Source of the DNA: Liolophura sinensis | Taxonomy: Eukaryota > Mollusca > Polyplacophora > Chitonida > Chitonidae | Assembly (NCBI RefSeq): GCF_032854445.1 | Contig: NC_088307.1 | Span: forward strand, 12,846,017 to 12,910,016 | DNA length: 64,000 nucleotides | Direction: 5' to 3' | Shown here: positions 11,857 to 25,500 of the stretch, piece after piece | Layout: every line of letters begins with the position of its first letter | Numbering within the stretch: the first letter of the stretch is position 1 | Program-made: the position numbers and the translations under genes | The notes under the pieces: generated by a model | The model's input: the letters and a program-made list of their open reading frames with translations, nothing else | Database searches by the model: none | What the model was told of the DNA's origin: nothing

Positions 11857-12080
11857 ATCTGTTAATTTTAAGAGAATGTCTGTTATCTGAATGATGCTAG
11901 AATGTAGTTTGTTAGTGCGCCAGATTATTCTGTTTAACATAACACACATATTCTATTAATTTAACATACCCATTGTATTAGACGAACAGGATATTGTGTT
12001 GAATATGTCACAAAAATGTGTTATGATAACAGAGTACATTCTAGCATCACTCAGACAACTTTTTGTTAATTTTAACAGAT
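11857..12080. mobile_element. MITE-like element B, copy 3 (best preserved)
   Basis: atctgttaattttaa at the left and ttaattttaacagat at the right. gatgctagaatgta is mirrored by tacattctagcatc. About 224 bp with no coding capacity. Confidence 0.82.
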
Positions 12081-12171
12081 AAACTTTTTGAGTGTAGCCA
12101 TTGTGGCAAAAACGTATTTATAGACAAGTCAGCCTATATATCCAGTCCATTGTGTTTAACACAACATACAA

Positions 12172-12305
12172 TCAGGGGCTGGTTTCATAAAGCGCACTTA
12201 GTAAATCATGGCCTATCATGACAACCTATGGGCTGCAGAGATATAACGTGCGCTTACGGCTAAGGATTACTTAACACTAAGTACACCTCGTGAAACCGGT
12301 CACAG
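12172..12305. mobile_element. Short hairpin MITE-like element C
   Basis: Left end ggctggtttcataaagcgca then cttagta. The right end, reverse-complemented, reads gaccggtttcacgaggtgta then cttagtg. About 134 bp with imperfect terminal inverted repeats. Confidence 0.65.
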
Positions 12306-13117
12306 GTTCACGATTAATGAGGGAGGAAACTTGACAGATACATGTACTTGAACAAACCATATCACCACAAAACCAAGTTTTTGATAGATTTAAAAGACAT
12401 AGGCTAGGCCCTATATATAAATGGCGCAATTGGATAACGGCCCCTGAATGCCATTTGTGGACTCGCACATAGGCCCGGGCTGTAGCATTCTTCCCCTGCC
12501 TGGACAGGTGTACCGCAAACGAAACGTGTTTTAGCCACTTTTACAAACTTGAGCGGCTATCTAGGATAAACTATAATAATCACGAATATTATGTTGTCTT
12601 TTTTAAGATCTTCATAGAAATAATAACAATGTTTGGAAAACCGAAGAAACACAGATCAATTGCATTGATTTTCGAAGTTTGTAAAATCTGCTTTGACACG
12701 TGTGTATCTACATGCCACACCCACGCCATATGAGTGACAATTAAGGGTAGCCTAAATGGGTAGCTATATGTTGCTGATGACAACAATTTATTAAATTATT
12801 TATTTATATCGTTTTATTTCATTTTATTTTATTTTCCACTGTTGTTTAAAGTCCTGGTTAACAATTTTTCATCGACAGCCTATGAAATAGATCACGTTTA
12901 TATGTGGAGAAAAGGGGCGTGTCCGAATGAAACCGTCGACCTTCACCATGGTAACAAGACAAATCTCCTAACTTAATAAAGTCGCTGCCGAACTAACAGA
13001 AACTTCATTCAGGTCATCTACCTCACTGGTCAGCCAGGTTAATAGCTTATACCAGTCATACAGTATCTATACATGTCGCCAAGGCTACACAATGTATACA
13101 GTATCGCTACACAAGTT

Positions 13118-13290
13118 GGCTCCGGTCGTATACGTTGGAAGGCCTGTCAGCTACCTGCGGCCGGATGGCCGTGCATTTCTAATGGACTCCGCCCGATTTC
13201 GTCTTACAATAATTCTGGCCGCACAAGTTGTATAAGTGAAATATTCTTGAGTACGGCGTAAAACACCAGTCAAATAAACAAATATATACA
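13118..13290 (+). mobile_element. Degenerate 5'-truncated SINE1
   Basis: Body from ggctccggtcgtatacg to the tail gtgaaatattcttgagtacg and caccagtcaaataaac. Confidence 0.75.
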
Positions 13291-13349
13291 CAACTTACTT
13301 TGTCCTTGGATACAGTACACTATATGCCATCTCATTCAAAATCGATCTA

Positions 13350-14480
13350 ATCTTCTCAGATAGGCCAACATATGTAGGCCTATATATTTACAGGCCTAAT
13401 TAACTTATTTAAAAATTAGAATATGGCCTACAGGTACTGATACTTGTGTTAGGCTTATGGTTACAGGTCAAGTTGCATGTGTAAGCCTACATGAATATAG
13501 GTAGCCTATATAAAACTTAACAATTGCGACAAACATCTGGTATAGGCCTCTTATGAATAATTGAATCAGAAATTTCATTCAAAGTTTTTAAAAAGTGCAA
13601 ATAATTACCTCGCACAGAGGACCAGATAGGCCTAGGTGTTACCTATAACATTTCGGTCTCTATTCCAAGTAGCCTGCGGAAGGCTTACATCATAGGCCTG
13701 GGTGCTGGCCTAATATGTAGGCCGACGCGTATCCAGTAAGTCTACATGTAATCAACCACAAAGGCCTACATGCATGTGCACGTATGCTTATAGGCTGCCG
13801 GTACCAGTCAAAGAGATGCGTAGACTTTGTCTGCTAGGCGAAATGACGTACAAGTCGAGAGCTACCGTTGTCTAGTGTTTTACTGGTCAGTGGTATACAC
13901 ACGGCATAAAACCCGAGTTGCGCTGTACTTTCTTTGCCTTGGGGTGAGTCATTTCCAAAAGAGGACTGCATGACTCGATCTACCGTCAAAGAGGGTGCGT
14001 GGATACATAATTTACCGAGCATATGTTCTGTCGTTTAAATCCTGACTGTCAAAAAAGAGACTTCAATTTTGAAGCCTGTGCATTTAATTATTTAGCTCTT
14101 GTCACGCAAGTCTAAAAAAAGCCGGCATCCGATGTACCCTTCCACTTCTCTGATAAATTCACAGCATTATCTTGGGATGTGGGAATGATGAGAGCATGAC
14201 GCGATGGAGAACTCTCTTATTTTGGAGGAAAATTTAGTGATAGCCATGGCCGCCTCCTGTGTTCAGTGACAGATGAAAAGCAGATGTTTGTGACGAGCGT
14301 ATCGAGTGTCTGACTAACTGTGGAGGTGAAACTTTGCGTAAGTGGAACACTAAATAATACTGTTGTCTGACAAGTCCGTGACAGCGATTCCGTGCATGTC
14401 TTCTTTTCCGTACAGTGCAGAAATTTTGAAGATTTCGTTTCGACCGGCCCGCGGTCACCCTAGCTGACAAAAACTAGGCC
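13350..14480. other. AGGCCT-rich intergenic tract between CRISP and METTL13
   Basis: The palindrome AGGCCT and near variants (tagcct, aggctt, ggcctac) recur many times from 13375 to 13800 and again near 14475. No gene was recognised. Part of this DNA may belong to the METTL13 promoter or 5' UTR, but I could not place a first non-coding exon. Confidence 0.5.
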
Positions 14481-14794
14481 TACGGTGAACTAGCGTTGTT
14501 CGGGTTTCACACAGTGCTAGCTGTTATTGTTAATGATATTTACCACCATTTCTTTTAATAATCTACACAGCCTGCATTATGCATACATGAATGCTTTTGA
14601 GGAGTACACATTTTCTTGTTGCCAAAGTCTGTGCCTTTTGTCATCTATTTGAGGTTGACATGCTGTATCGTTGGAACGGTAGGTAGAGATAGTCACACTT
14701 AATTTGAGATTGACGTTAGGTTTGGCAAAATTTTGTTTGGCCAAGGATGGCCCCAAAGCAATATCAGAGCGTGCTTCATTTAAAAACCTGATAC

Positions 14795-15505
14795 AGGTAC
14801 CTGCCCTTGTCAACTCTGTTGACGCCACAGGGGCTCGAAACCAGTCTGCAAACCTTATACAGTGTTAAATATACCATATACCGGCCTCCTGCGTGTATAT
14901 ATAAGAAGTAAAGGTATGAAACGACTTTCGGCCAGCACCACCCATTGTCTCCAAAATTCAAGTAATAAAGCCTTAAATCAACCCCCAGCTTTTCCACTTG
15001 TTTCTCCACCTGTGGCTATTATCTTCTGAAATTCACCATTTAGTATTTCCAAAGCAGTATTTTGTCCCAGTGGCACTCATGTGCTAATTGAGCCCATAAG
15101 ACATCAGTGGTGTCAATGCACCATCTTACTATACTATATATATCCCTATAACCCCAATAGAGACAAATTTCTAGACTAAGCAAGATGGTGCATGGACAAC
15201 ACAGATGTCTTAAGTTAAGCTCAGTTAACACATATAAGTGCCACTAGGACAAAATATAACTGATCTGGAAATGCTAAAGGGGATTTGAGAAGAAAATAGC
15301 TCCAAATGGGGAAACTAGCGGAAAAGTTGAAGGTTAAAGGCTGTATTTCTTGAATTTCAGAGAGATTGGGTGATGTTGGCTGAAAGTTGTTTCATACCTT
15401 TACTTCTTTTATATACATGTAGGAGGCTGGTATATGGCATATGTAAGGTTTATAGACTGGTTTCCAGCGCCTGTGGTCAAGGCTGTCAGTACAGCAGGTC
15501 CATCA
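14795..15505. mobile_element. Foldback element with ~330-bp inverted arms
   Basis: The left arm (about 14795-15120) and the reverse complement of the right arm (about 15180-15505) align throughout. Examples are agaagtaaaggtatgaaac, gaaattcaag/aaaattcaag and tttccaaagcagtattttgt against tttccagatcagttatattt. The spacer is centred near 15150. No open frame of note. Confidence 0.85.
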
Positions 15506-15861
15506 CTTGGAGCACCACCAAGGAATTTTGGACCCATGCGACCTAGGAAATAAGCAACTGATGTTATACTTAAAGATAAAGAACATATAAATGTCAGTAA
15601 ATTTAAGGCCATGGAGATGTATTTGATGGGTAATTTTTGTCTCCAACTTCATGACAACTGCATCAGGGTTGTAAATGGAAATGTTGTTTTGGGTCCTTCT
15701 TTGCTCTAACAAAACTCTAACAAAAGCCAAACCTAAACTGGAATTAATTTAGGACTGGTCATGACCTGAAGTTGATGTTATACATGTAGGCTTAGCAAAA
15801 TTTTTCAAAAGGTCTTTACAGATCACAGCATTTGGGTATAATTGTAATGTCCTCAAAAGCA

Positions 15862-16056
15862 TGTTGTCATTGTGAGTTCAAGCCCAGCTCAGGCTGGTTT
15901 CCTCTCAAGCCATACATGGGAAAGTTTGTCAGCAACCTGTGGATGCTTGTGGGTTTCCACCTGGCTCTGCCTAGTTTCCTCCCTCCGTATTGCTGGCGGT
16001 CATTGTATAAGTGAAATATTCTTAAAGCAGCTTAGAACACCACTCAAATAAATAAA
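15862..16056 (+). mobile_element. Diverged SINE1 lacking box A
   Basis: Starts at box B (gtgagttcaagcccagctca) and keeps the body and the tail gtgaaatattctt, closing in AAAT. Confidence 0.8.
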
Positions 16057-16519
16057 GATATCCCCAGTTTTAAGCTGTTTTTTGTTTTAGTTTGTGTACA
16101 ATGTGTCTCATGTGATGTGAACATGTTCCTGCTGTAACAGTGATTGAGGCTGACGCATTGATATCAGCAATTTTGCTGTAGGCCTAAACACATGTAAAAC
16201 ATTTGAGAGTACATGTATAACATCATCTGTGGCTCTGAGTCTGCAGCTGGGACAGTCAGAAACAGCAGGAAAATGTTCTTCAAGATATGCAAGCACATCA
16301 CAGGCATTAATTTCTTGTTCCTAATTTGTGAAAGAAATCCAGATTTCCATTATTCTTTTTTAACTTTTCTTTCATAATACAAGCTTTGGACCTGATGTAG
16401 CTGTTTATTTAAGTCAGCATGCTTGAAGATGAAAGAGTATTAGAATATACATGGTATAATAAGGGGATTTTTACTCCTAATTACTGTTTTTCTCTCTGAA
16501 TATTTCAGGTACTGTAAGA

Positions 16520-19500
16520 ATGGATTTGCTTCCACGCAGTCATAAAGAGTTTGGCTCAGTAGAATACTGGGACAAATTCTTCAAGAAAAGGGGAAGTAAG
16601 GCTTTTGAGTGGTAAGAAACAAGTCTTCGTGCTCTTTCTTAAGTTTTACGTAATATTTCATTTTCTTTATCAGTGAATGATCTGCTAGTGCTTTCAAATG
16701 GTAGAAATATGGTTTTGCAAATTATTCCTTGTACCCTTACGGATACTAGGTTCTTTGAAACTTTTGGGAATGTGTCAGTGTCATGTGACTTTTTTTGGTG
16801 GTGGTGGTGTTGTCTTTGACTTGCATGATGTTGGAGTCTGACATAGGCACTCAATGAGAATTGATGTTAAGACTTTGGAATTAAGCTCTGGAGTTCATTA
16901 ACAAACATTGTTAATCAAAGCAATAGGGCCTAGGCCACCACAGGCACTTCATACAGCCAAATATGGGAGGTAAGTGTTTTGATGGTAGAGGATCATGGTG
17001 ATGTCAGCCCTTTTGTGCTATGACATTTTGTGACAGGTGATAACTAATCAGTTCATTTCAAAGGGCAGGTATATACAGTAATTAATGTTGCCCATAATCA
17101 ATAACTATCTTCTCTGGAAATATTTACATGTAGTTTGGTGTTGGATTTTGTTGGTAATTTAATATATTTAAGTCATTTTGGGGGGAAAATTTCCAATATT
17201 GTACATTTCTGCCCAAGTTAAAATTGCACTGATTTCCCCTTTACTGTAAATAGAAAGCAATTATGTCATGGCAAAAAGGAATATCACCATCATGTTCTAA
17301 CTTCAAAACTCAAAACTCCTTTATTGAATCTGATTAATCTAACATTAAAAAAAATTGACTGTTTAAAACTGGATTTTAGGCCATACATGTATAAGTTTCG
17401 ATTTTTGGTTCTCTAACCATTACAAAAGAATTTCATTTTCCTGTGCGCATAGTGAAAGCTATGCTCCAGGAAACAGCATGGCATTATTTTTTTTAAAAAT
17501 GGCAAACAGCCTGAAGTGTTTATCCTCTATGTACATTATACACTGCAGCAGAATTTATGTAAGAAATATAACATAGTTTGTCATGCTGAAACAGTGGACA
17601 ACTCCCGTTTGCTGTGCATTATCTTTGCGAAAACAACTGATATCTTTTTTTTTTTTTTGTTAATATGTAACGGTCTAGGTTGTTTTGTTATGATTTTGGA
17701 CAAGTCCATGTCAGTGGAATGAGTGGGAAATAAATGTGCTATTGCAACACAATGACCCAAGATCTTCTCTCCAGGCCTAGAGGTTAGCATGCTATTGCAG
17801 GACAATGACCCAGGATCCTCTCACCAGGCCTAGAGGTTAGCATGCTATTGCAGAACAATGACCCAGGATCCTCTCACCAGGCCTAGAGGTTAGCATGCTA
17901 TTGCAGCACCATGACCCAGGATCCTCTCATCAGGTCTGGAGGTTAGCATGCTATTGCAGCATGACGCAGGATCCTCTCATCAGGTCTGGAGGTTAGCATG
18001 CTATTGCAGCATGACCCAGGATCCTCTCATTAGCTCTAGAGGTTAGCATGCTATTGCAGCACAATGACCCAGGATCTTCTCACCAGGCCTAGAGGTTAGC
18101 ATGCTATTGCAGCACAATGACCTAGGATCCTCTCATCAGGTCTAGAAGTCAATGTGCTATTGCAACACAATTACCCTATATCCTCTCACCGGGTTAGCAT
18201 GCTATTGCAGGACAAAGAGCCAGGATTCTCTCATCAGGACTAAAGGTTAGCATGCTATTGCAGCACAATAACCCAGGATCCTTTGAACAGGCCTAGTGGT
18301 TAGCGTGCTATTGCAGGACAAAGAGCCAGGATTTTCACACCAATGCGATCACAGTGAATTCAAGTCCACCTCATGCTTGCTTCCTCTCTGATCATATCTG
18401 AGAAAGTTTGCCAGATGCATACTTTCTTCCCACTATAATGCTGTCAGCTTTTGTGTAAGTGAAATATTCTTGATTATAGCATAGAACACCAATCAAATAA
18501 ATAAATAAATAAACTAAATTATTTTCATTTCTGACTTTTAATGTTTCAGGTATGGGGAGTATCCTGAACTGTGTGACGTCCTGCACAAGTACATCAAACC
18601 CTCAGACAAGATTCTCATGGTCGGCTGCGGCAATTCTCAGCTTAGCGGGGACATGTATGACGTAGGACACCGCGACATCACCAACATTGATATCAGTGAT
18701 ATCGTCATCAAACAGATGACGGACAAAAACAGAGAAAAACGTCCTGATATGAAGTGGGTGAAAATGGATATGTCTCAGGTAAAGGCTACAGGCAGAAAGA
18801 AAAAGATTTTTTTTTGATTTTTTTTTTTTGATTGGTGTATTACGCCGTACTCAAGAATATTTCACTTATACGACGGCGGCCAGCATTATGGTGGGTGGAA
18901 ACCGGGCACAGCCATCGACCATCCGCAGGTTGCTGGCAGACCTTCCCACTTACGGCCGGAGAGGAAGCCAGCATGAGCTGGACTTGAACTCACATCGACC
19001 GGAAAGAAAAAGACAGGACACTAGTTATTGCAGGAAGATACAGGTACATGTAGGGGTATTTCTGCTCTGGAGAAATTTCAGTGGGTTGTTCTCCTGGAAA
19101 CTCCTGGAAAATTCACTTGCTATTTATGGCCAACACAGAACATTGTTGAACAAAACTTTGTTACCTTTACAGTGTGTTGTTTATTAGCTCCTAAAACTAA
19201 CCTGTTGGACAGTTCATGACCCTCAACTGCACGAATCTGTGTGGTTATCAGTAATTGCATACTCTTGTGATGAAACGGCTCCCATGAAATGAAAGAAAAC
19301 AAACAAAAAGTGAATACCTGTGTAAAGACATTGAAACTTACAAAACTATGGGGTCAGGGCATACCAACGACTTTAAAAATGATACTTGTTGCTGCCTCGT
19401 GTGGTACTCAGCACTGAGAGGCTAGAGCAAGGAGCATGACTGGCTGGCCAGTTGTCAGTAAAATGTGACTTGGTTGGGTGTCTGGTGTCTTCGGCATGAT

Positions 19501-22500
19501 ACTTCAGTAATGGCAATGCGTTGGAGGCATAGCCTCACCCTGCCACAAGAAGTCACATTATTTGTACACGTAACTAATGACCCCTCTTCGTCAAATGACT
19601 GAAAAATTGCTAGGGATGACGTTAAACACTTAGCATACATACATACATACAGAAATATGTTTACCTTTATTTCTTTTTTTCTTTACAAATAAAATGCTGT
19701 GAAATGCTTGAAATCTATGGCAGTTGTATTGACCAGTTCTCTGAATCTGGGTGATGGTGATGAGTTTTTGTGGTGCATGTATGTACAACTATAGTGTGTA
19801 CCTCTGCACATAAAGAGCTAATACAACAATATGGTAGGGTATATGTGGGAATGTTTGTTACATCATTGATACCTAAAATTAAATGTCAAACTACTGTTAC
19901 AAGGAAACAACTGCTTCAAATATGTCTGATGTAGATTTAAGCTACATGTACATTGATAAAAGTGTGAGCTAAATTGATAAAAGTATGAGAGAAAGTGATA
20001 AAAGTGTGAGCGCAATTAATAAAAGTGTGAGCCCAGTTGATAGAAGTGTGAGCGAAATTGATGAAAGTGTGACACCAGCTAAAGTTTTCATTGCTTATTA
20101 CTTTGCAGATGTCTTTTGCTGATGGACAGTTTAGTGCGGTGTTAGATAAAGGGACACTGGATGCTGTGATGACAGACGACAGTGAGGAAGTCTCGTCGAA
20201 AGTTGATCAGATGTTTAAAGAAATCGGGAGGGTTTTACGACAAGGGGGACGATATGTCTGCGTGTCACTTCTACAAGATCATATTCTTAGAAAAGTACTC
20301 AAATATTTTCCAGAAATGTAAGTGGTACTCATTGAATTCTAATTACATGGTATGTACCCCAAATCGTCAACCTTTGCTTATATGAAAGAGCAACTTTCAG
20401 TGCAATTTATGCACATTTCTAATTTGATTTTGGAAACAAAATTTTATCAGTCTACACAGAATAATCCCTTCAGAATATGGTTGAATAAACACTTTACAAA
20501 CATGTGAAATGGTTGAAGAATTACAGTATATACATATCTTGGGCTCATTCCAAGCGGCCATTTTTAACTTAGTCCTCAGCATTTAAAACCCCTGTCAGCA
20601 TTTAAAACTTCAGTCAGCATTTAAAACGCCTTTCAGCATTTAAAACCCCTGTCAGCATTTAAAATTTCAGTCAGCATTTAAAACCTCAGTGTAAAAAGTA
20701 CTTCATTGGTTGAAAAGGTTGAAGGATCACTGTCTATCAGGTGCAGAATTTGTACAAAATGAAAAATTACCAATGTGGTATGTCCCCTGAGCTTTTTTTT
20801 TTGGCTCCAATTATGAACATGATATGTGTACCTAATAGACAGATCTGTACAATCAGTGGAGGAGCCTTTCCAAGGTTAGGTTTTAAATAGCCAGTAATTA
20901 AAGTTTGCAGGGTCAGCAGATTTATTGTCATAAGTTTATCATTTAAGTAAACACATATCTGTTTCAGAGGCTGGCCAGTGAGAATACATCAGATTTCTGA
21001 ACAGACTAATCCTGCTGAAGAAAAAGAATTCCACATGCCAGTGTTTTTATTAGTGTTCACAAAGTTTAGGAAAATACCATCCAGTAGACAAGTAAGTACA
21101 AGTTTGTGCTGTGACTAGTTTTATTACGTTTTGGAAAATACCATGCAGTAGAGAAGTGAGTACAAGTTTGTGTTGTGACTAGTTTTATTACGTTTTGAAA
21201 AATACCATCCAGTAGACAAGTATGTACAAGTTTGTGTTGTGACTAGTTTTATTACCTTTTGAAAAATACCATCCAGTAGACAAGTAAGTACAAGTTTGTG
21301 TTGTGACTAGTTTTATTACCTTTTGAAAAATACCATCCAGTAGACAAGTAAGTACAAGTTTGTGTTGTGACTAGTTTTATTACCTTTTGGAAAATACTGT
21401 CCAGTAGACAAGTGTAAGATGATAACTTGTGATGTTGATTGAAATTGACATAACACAGATTTTCTAACAAATACTACAAGAAAAGATACATGTATCTCCA
21501 TGCCTCAAGGATTCATTCATTCATTCACGAAGTAAGGTGAGGTATTGTGAGTGTGGGGGAAATGTGGTGTTGGTGCCCAGGTAAGCTGTTTTGTTTGGGT
21601 CATTTGAATAAGTTTTTTTGTTTGGGTCTGCTAGTCTCACAGTCTTCACATTATCTTTATGAAACTTGGTGGGAATGATGAACAGGATTTGGGGATTACT
21701 CAGTTTGAATCATGTGGGATATTTGCATTGTTAGCTCACTGTTATGAAATAAGCTTTTTCATGTTCATGAATTTTCTTGGTCTTGATAAACATGCTTTCA
21801 AGATGTTGACATTTTACTTGATTGTTCTGTTTTGGTTAAAACTACCATGTTTTGGACTTGCTGTGCTTACATTCACTTCTCAGATGTGTATGTAGCCCCA
21901 GAGGAAGGAAACCATTACAGGTGAACTGTCGGGTTTCTCATAACCCTTGTTATGGACTTGAATTGAAATGTAATACATGGAGCTTCACCGGTATGATGTA
22001 CATGAAGTTTGAGTTTGGGAGTATTTTTGTTCATGTTTAACAAAATCGTGATCTTTTTCATACATGTACCCTCTGTGGACTTTGACATGTAGCCATTACA
22101 TGTATGCTGATTGCTACATGTCTAGTGAATGTATTTTTGCAGTAATACACATACATCTCCCAAAATGCATGGTATTTGCGTAATTACATGTAGTGCCATT
22201 ATTATCTGTGTTGTCACATGTAATGATGTTTTTCTCTTCGCAGATATTAGAAGTATCAAATGATGATGATAAAATCCAGAGGTTTGACGATGTGGAGAAG
22301 CTATCAGCCTGGGTCAAGGAATCTCAATATTATGCTGTCATTAAACATCAACTGTCACAAAAGTAAGTCCTCCTTTATTCACAAAAGTAAGTCTTCCTTT
22401 ATTCACAAAAGTAAGTCCTCCTTTATTCACAAAAGTAAGTCCTCCTTTATTCACAAAAGCAAGTTCTCCTTTATTCATAAGTTAAGTTCTCCTTTATTCA

Positions 22501-25500
22501 CAAAAGTAAATCCTCCTTTATTCACAAAAGTAAGTTCTCCTTTATTCACAAAAGTAAATCCTCCTTTATTCACAAAAGTAAGTTCTCCTTTATTCACAAA
22601 AGCAAGTTCTCCTTTATTCATAAGGTAAATCCTCCTTTATTCACAAAAGTAAATCCTCCTTTATTCACAAAAGTAAGTCCTCCTTTATTCACAAAAGCAA
22701 GTTCTCCTTTATTCATAAGTTAAGTTCTCCTTTATTCACAAAAGTAAATCCTCCTTTATTCACAAAAGTAAGTTCTCCTTTATTCACAAAAGCAAGTTCT
22801 CCTTTATTCATAAGGTAAGTCCTCCTTTATTCACAAAAGTAAATCCTCCTTTATTCACAAAAGCAAGTTATCCTTTATTCACAAAGTAAGTCCTCCTTTA
22901 TTCATGAAGTAAGTCCTCATTTAATCACATTAGCAAGCCCTCCTTTATTCACAAAAGTAAGTCCTTCTTTATTCACAAAAGTAATTCCTTCCTTATTCAC
23001 AAAAGTAAGTCCTCCTTTAATCACAAAACTAAATCATCCTTTAATCACAGAAGTTTAGCATATTGTGTGAATCTTTAGTTCTGGCCCATGTGGTATTAAA
23101 ACAACATTAACAGCTCCTCAAATTTCACAGTTCCACACCGGTTTTCTTTTTTCTTTTTAAATGTAAATCTACGTGTATTGTATACAAACCCTGTCCCGAT
23201 TGCACCTTAGAAACCCAGTGGGACATAATGGGACATCTGGTGTAAGTATTCATCATGTTGAAATACAGGTAACTAGTCAGGGAATTTAATACTGAGATTG
23301 TCGTTTTGAAAGTAAATGGATCTCAGTGCTGAAACCTGATGACATAATCAGAAGATGTTCAGTGGCCTTTCATTGTACGCTGTGCATCTGAAAGTATGAA
23401 CATGTATTCTGTTTGGGGGCCTCCGTGGCTCAGTCGGTTTGCGCGCTAGCACAGCGTAATGACCCAGGAGTCTTTCACCAATGCGGTCGATGCGAGTTCA
23501 AGTCCAGCTCATGCTGGCTTCCTCTCCGGCCGTACGTGGGAAGGTCTGACAGCAACCTGCAGATGGTCGTGGGTTTCCCCCGGGCTCTGCCCGGTTTCCT
23601 CCCACCATAATGCTGGCCGCCGTCGTCTAAGTGAAATATTCTTGAGTACGGCGTAAAACACCAATCAAATAAATAAAATAAATGTATTCTGTTTGTTTTT
23701 TTAATGTGTCGGTCTAGTGCTTTGTCTCCGATTATACATCTTTTCAGGGGTACAAAATCTTGAAATGAGTATAGAAAAGCTTATCAAACATGCATGTACT
23801 AGGCTATGGTTATGCCTTGACCTTGGTAAGGAAATTTCTAAAGCTCTTATTTTTTGTTGCACCTGAATAATGATAAGCTGTTGACGGTGCTTGTGGGTAT
23901 TTTGTACAGTCTCACATTTCACTTTTCTGCCTCCTTCTGTACATGTATATGCATATGGTGTACAACTCATGTCACAGATGTTAGTTCATCACTAACTTGC
24001 CAAAGGTTGGTGGTTTACCCCAGCTTTCCTGTACCCATGAAATTGACCACAACTGTATAAGCGAAAAATTCTTTTTTTGAAATAAATAACTCTGATTAAC
24101 ATTTCACATTCTCTTCAAGTCTTGGAGAACTTACCTTTACATGTGGTTTGATGAAGTTTGACAAAAATGCATTTATTAAAACTTCTGTATAAAATTTTCT
24201 CTTTACCCAGATCCATATCAGATGAGCAGATTACATTAGAACTGTTTGGGCTGAATTCTGACTCTCCCCGGTACACGCTCTATGTGGTTGACAGCCCAAC
24301 CAAATGTTCCAATAAATTTGCAATATTTATTGTTCCAGAGGGAAGGTGAGTACTTGTAAGGGAGATAACTGCTGTGTGTTTTGATTTTTGGGTTTCTTGT
24401 TGGTGTCCTGATGCATCATGATAAATGTTTTCTGCTTCTTGTTCAAGTTATCCAGAAGTGTTGGTTGTTGAAGGCAATCAGCTCTGAAAGCCCAAATTGG
24501 CATTTCAGGAGTCCTCACAAGTTCATGCTGGTTCTATGAGACACTGTGGAGACGTTTGGTAGACTGAGTTCACGTCTCAAATGGTTGGGCTGTTGGTTCA
24601 GGGGTGTTGCCGTTCACATGATCCACAGTAAATCATGTCTTTTAGCCATGTTAATTTGCTTGAGCCCCGCCCTTATCTTGCCTGAACCTGCTTGGTCTCT
24701 CGCTTGAATCTTGGAAATGCGGGTTCAGCCTAATAGGTTGTAGGTTCAAATCCAGATTCGGTCAGTACAGCAAGGTAAATGGGGATGTTGTACCTGGGAT
24801 TAAAAATTGTGGTGGTTTTCCCGTGGACTGATTTCCTATACCCGTACACCTGGTCACTGTCCTATACAAAAACAGATCAAAAATGTAAATGAATCAATTT
24901 AGACTATTTCATGTGGTAGGAATGCAGGTTCTTTTGTCACCATGATGATGTGCTTTTATCCGTTCGACTTCGTAAATGCAAAGAAAACTTTAACATGAAC
25001 TATATTTCAGGGAAAGACCCATAAACACTGTCCATAAAAATAGTTTGACATATTTTTTTAGATTTTTTTTCTATCTCCCAAAATGCATTGAAAATTTGTA
25101 TTCTGTGATGGCCTTTCCTTCCCATATTGAGGACCAGTGATGTCACATCAGAGTCTTAACTGCCATGTACTGCTGGATTTTATCATTCCAAGTGCATGTA
25201 CAGGTAAAAATGTAAATGCAAATCGCCGAATGACCCTTGGAACTATTTGACAATGAAAACATAGATATGAGGTAGTGGATACTCTTTGGGGCACAACAGA
25301 CCACTGTAGAAAACTGATGTTGTAGAACCATTTACTTGATAGAAAAATTTCTAAAATCATAAATCAAATTATTTTTTCAGTATAGTGTTTGATGGTCTTT
25401 CATGGGGTGTATTCTTCATTTTTATGGGTTTTTTCTTACTTTAATGCCGTGTTTGAAGCAAAAAAAAAAAAACATCTTGAGTTATTAAACAGAAATTAGC

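Noticed and set aside
22260..22628. Protein with HKSKSSFI repeats
   Set aside because: It is out of frame with METTL13 exon 5 and created by the 24-bp donor array.
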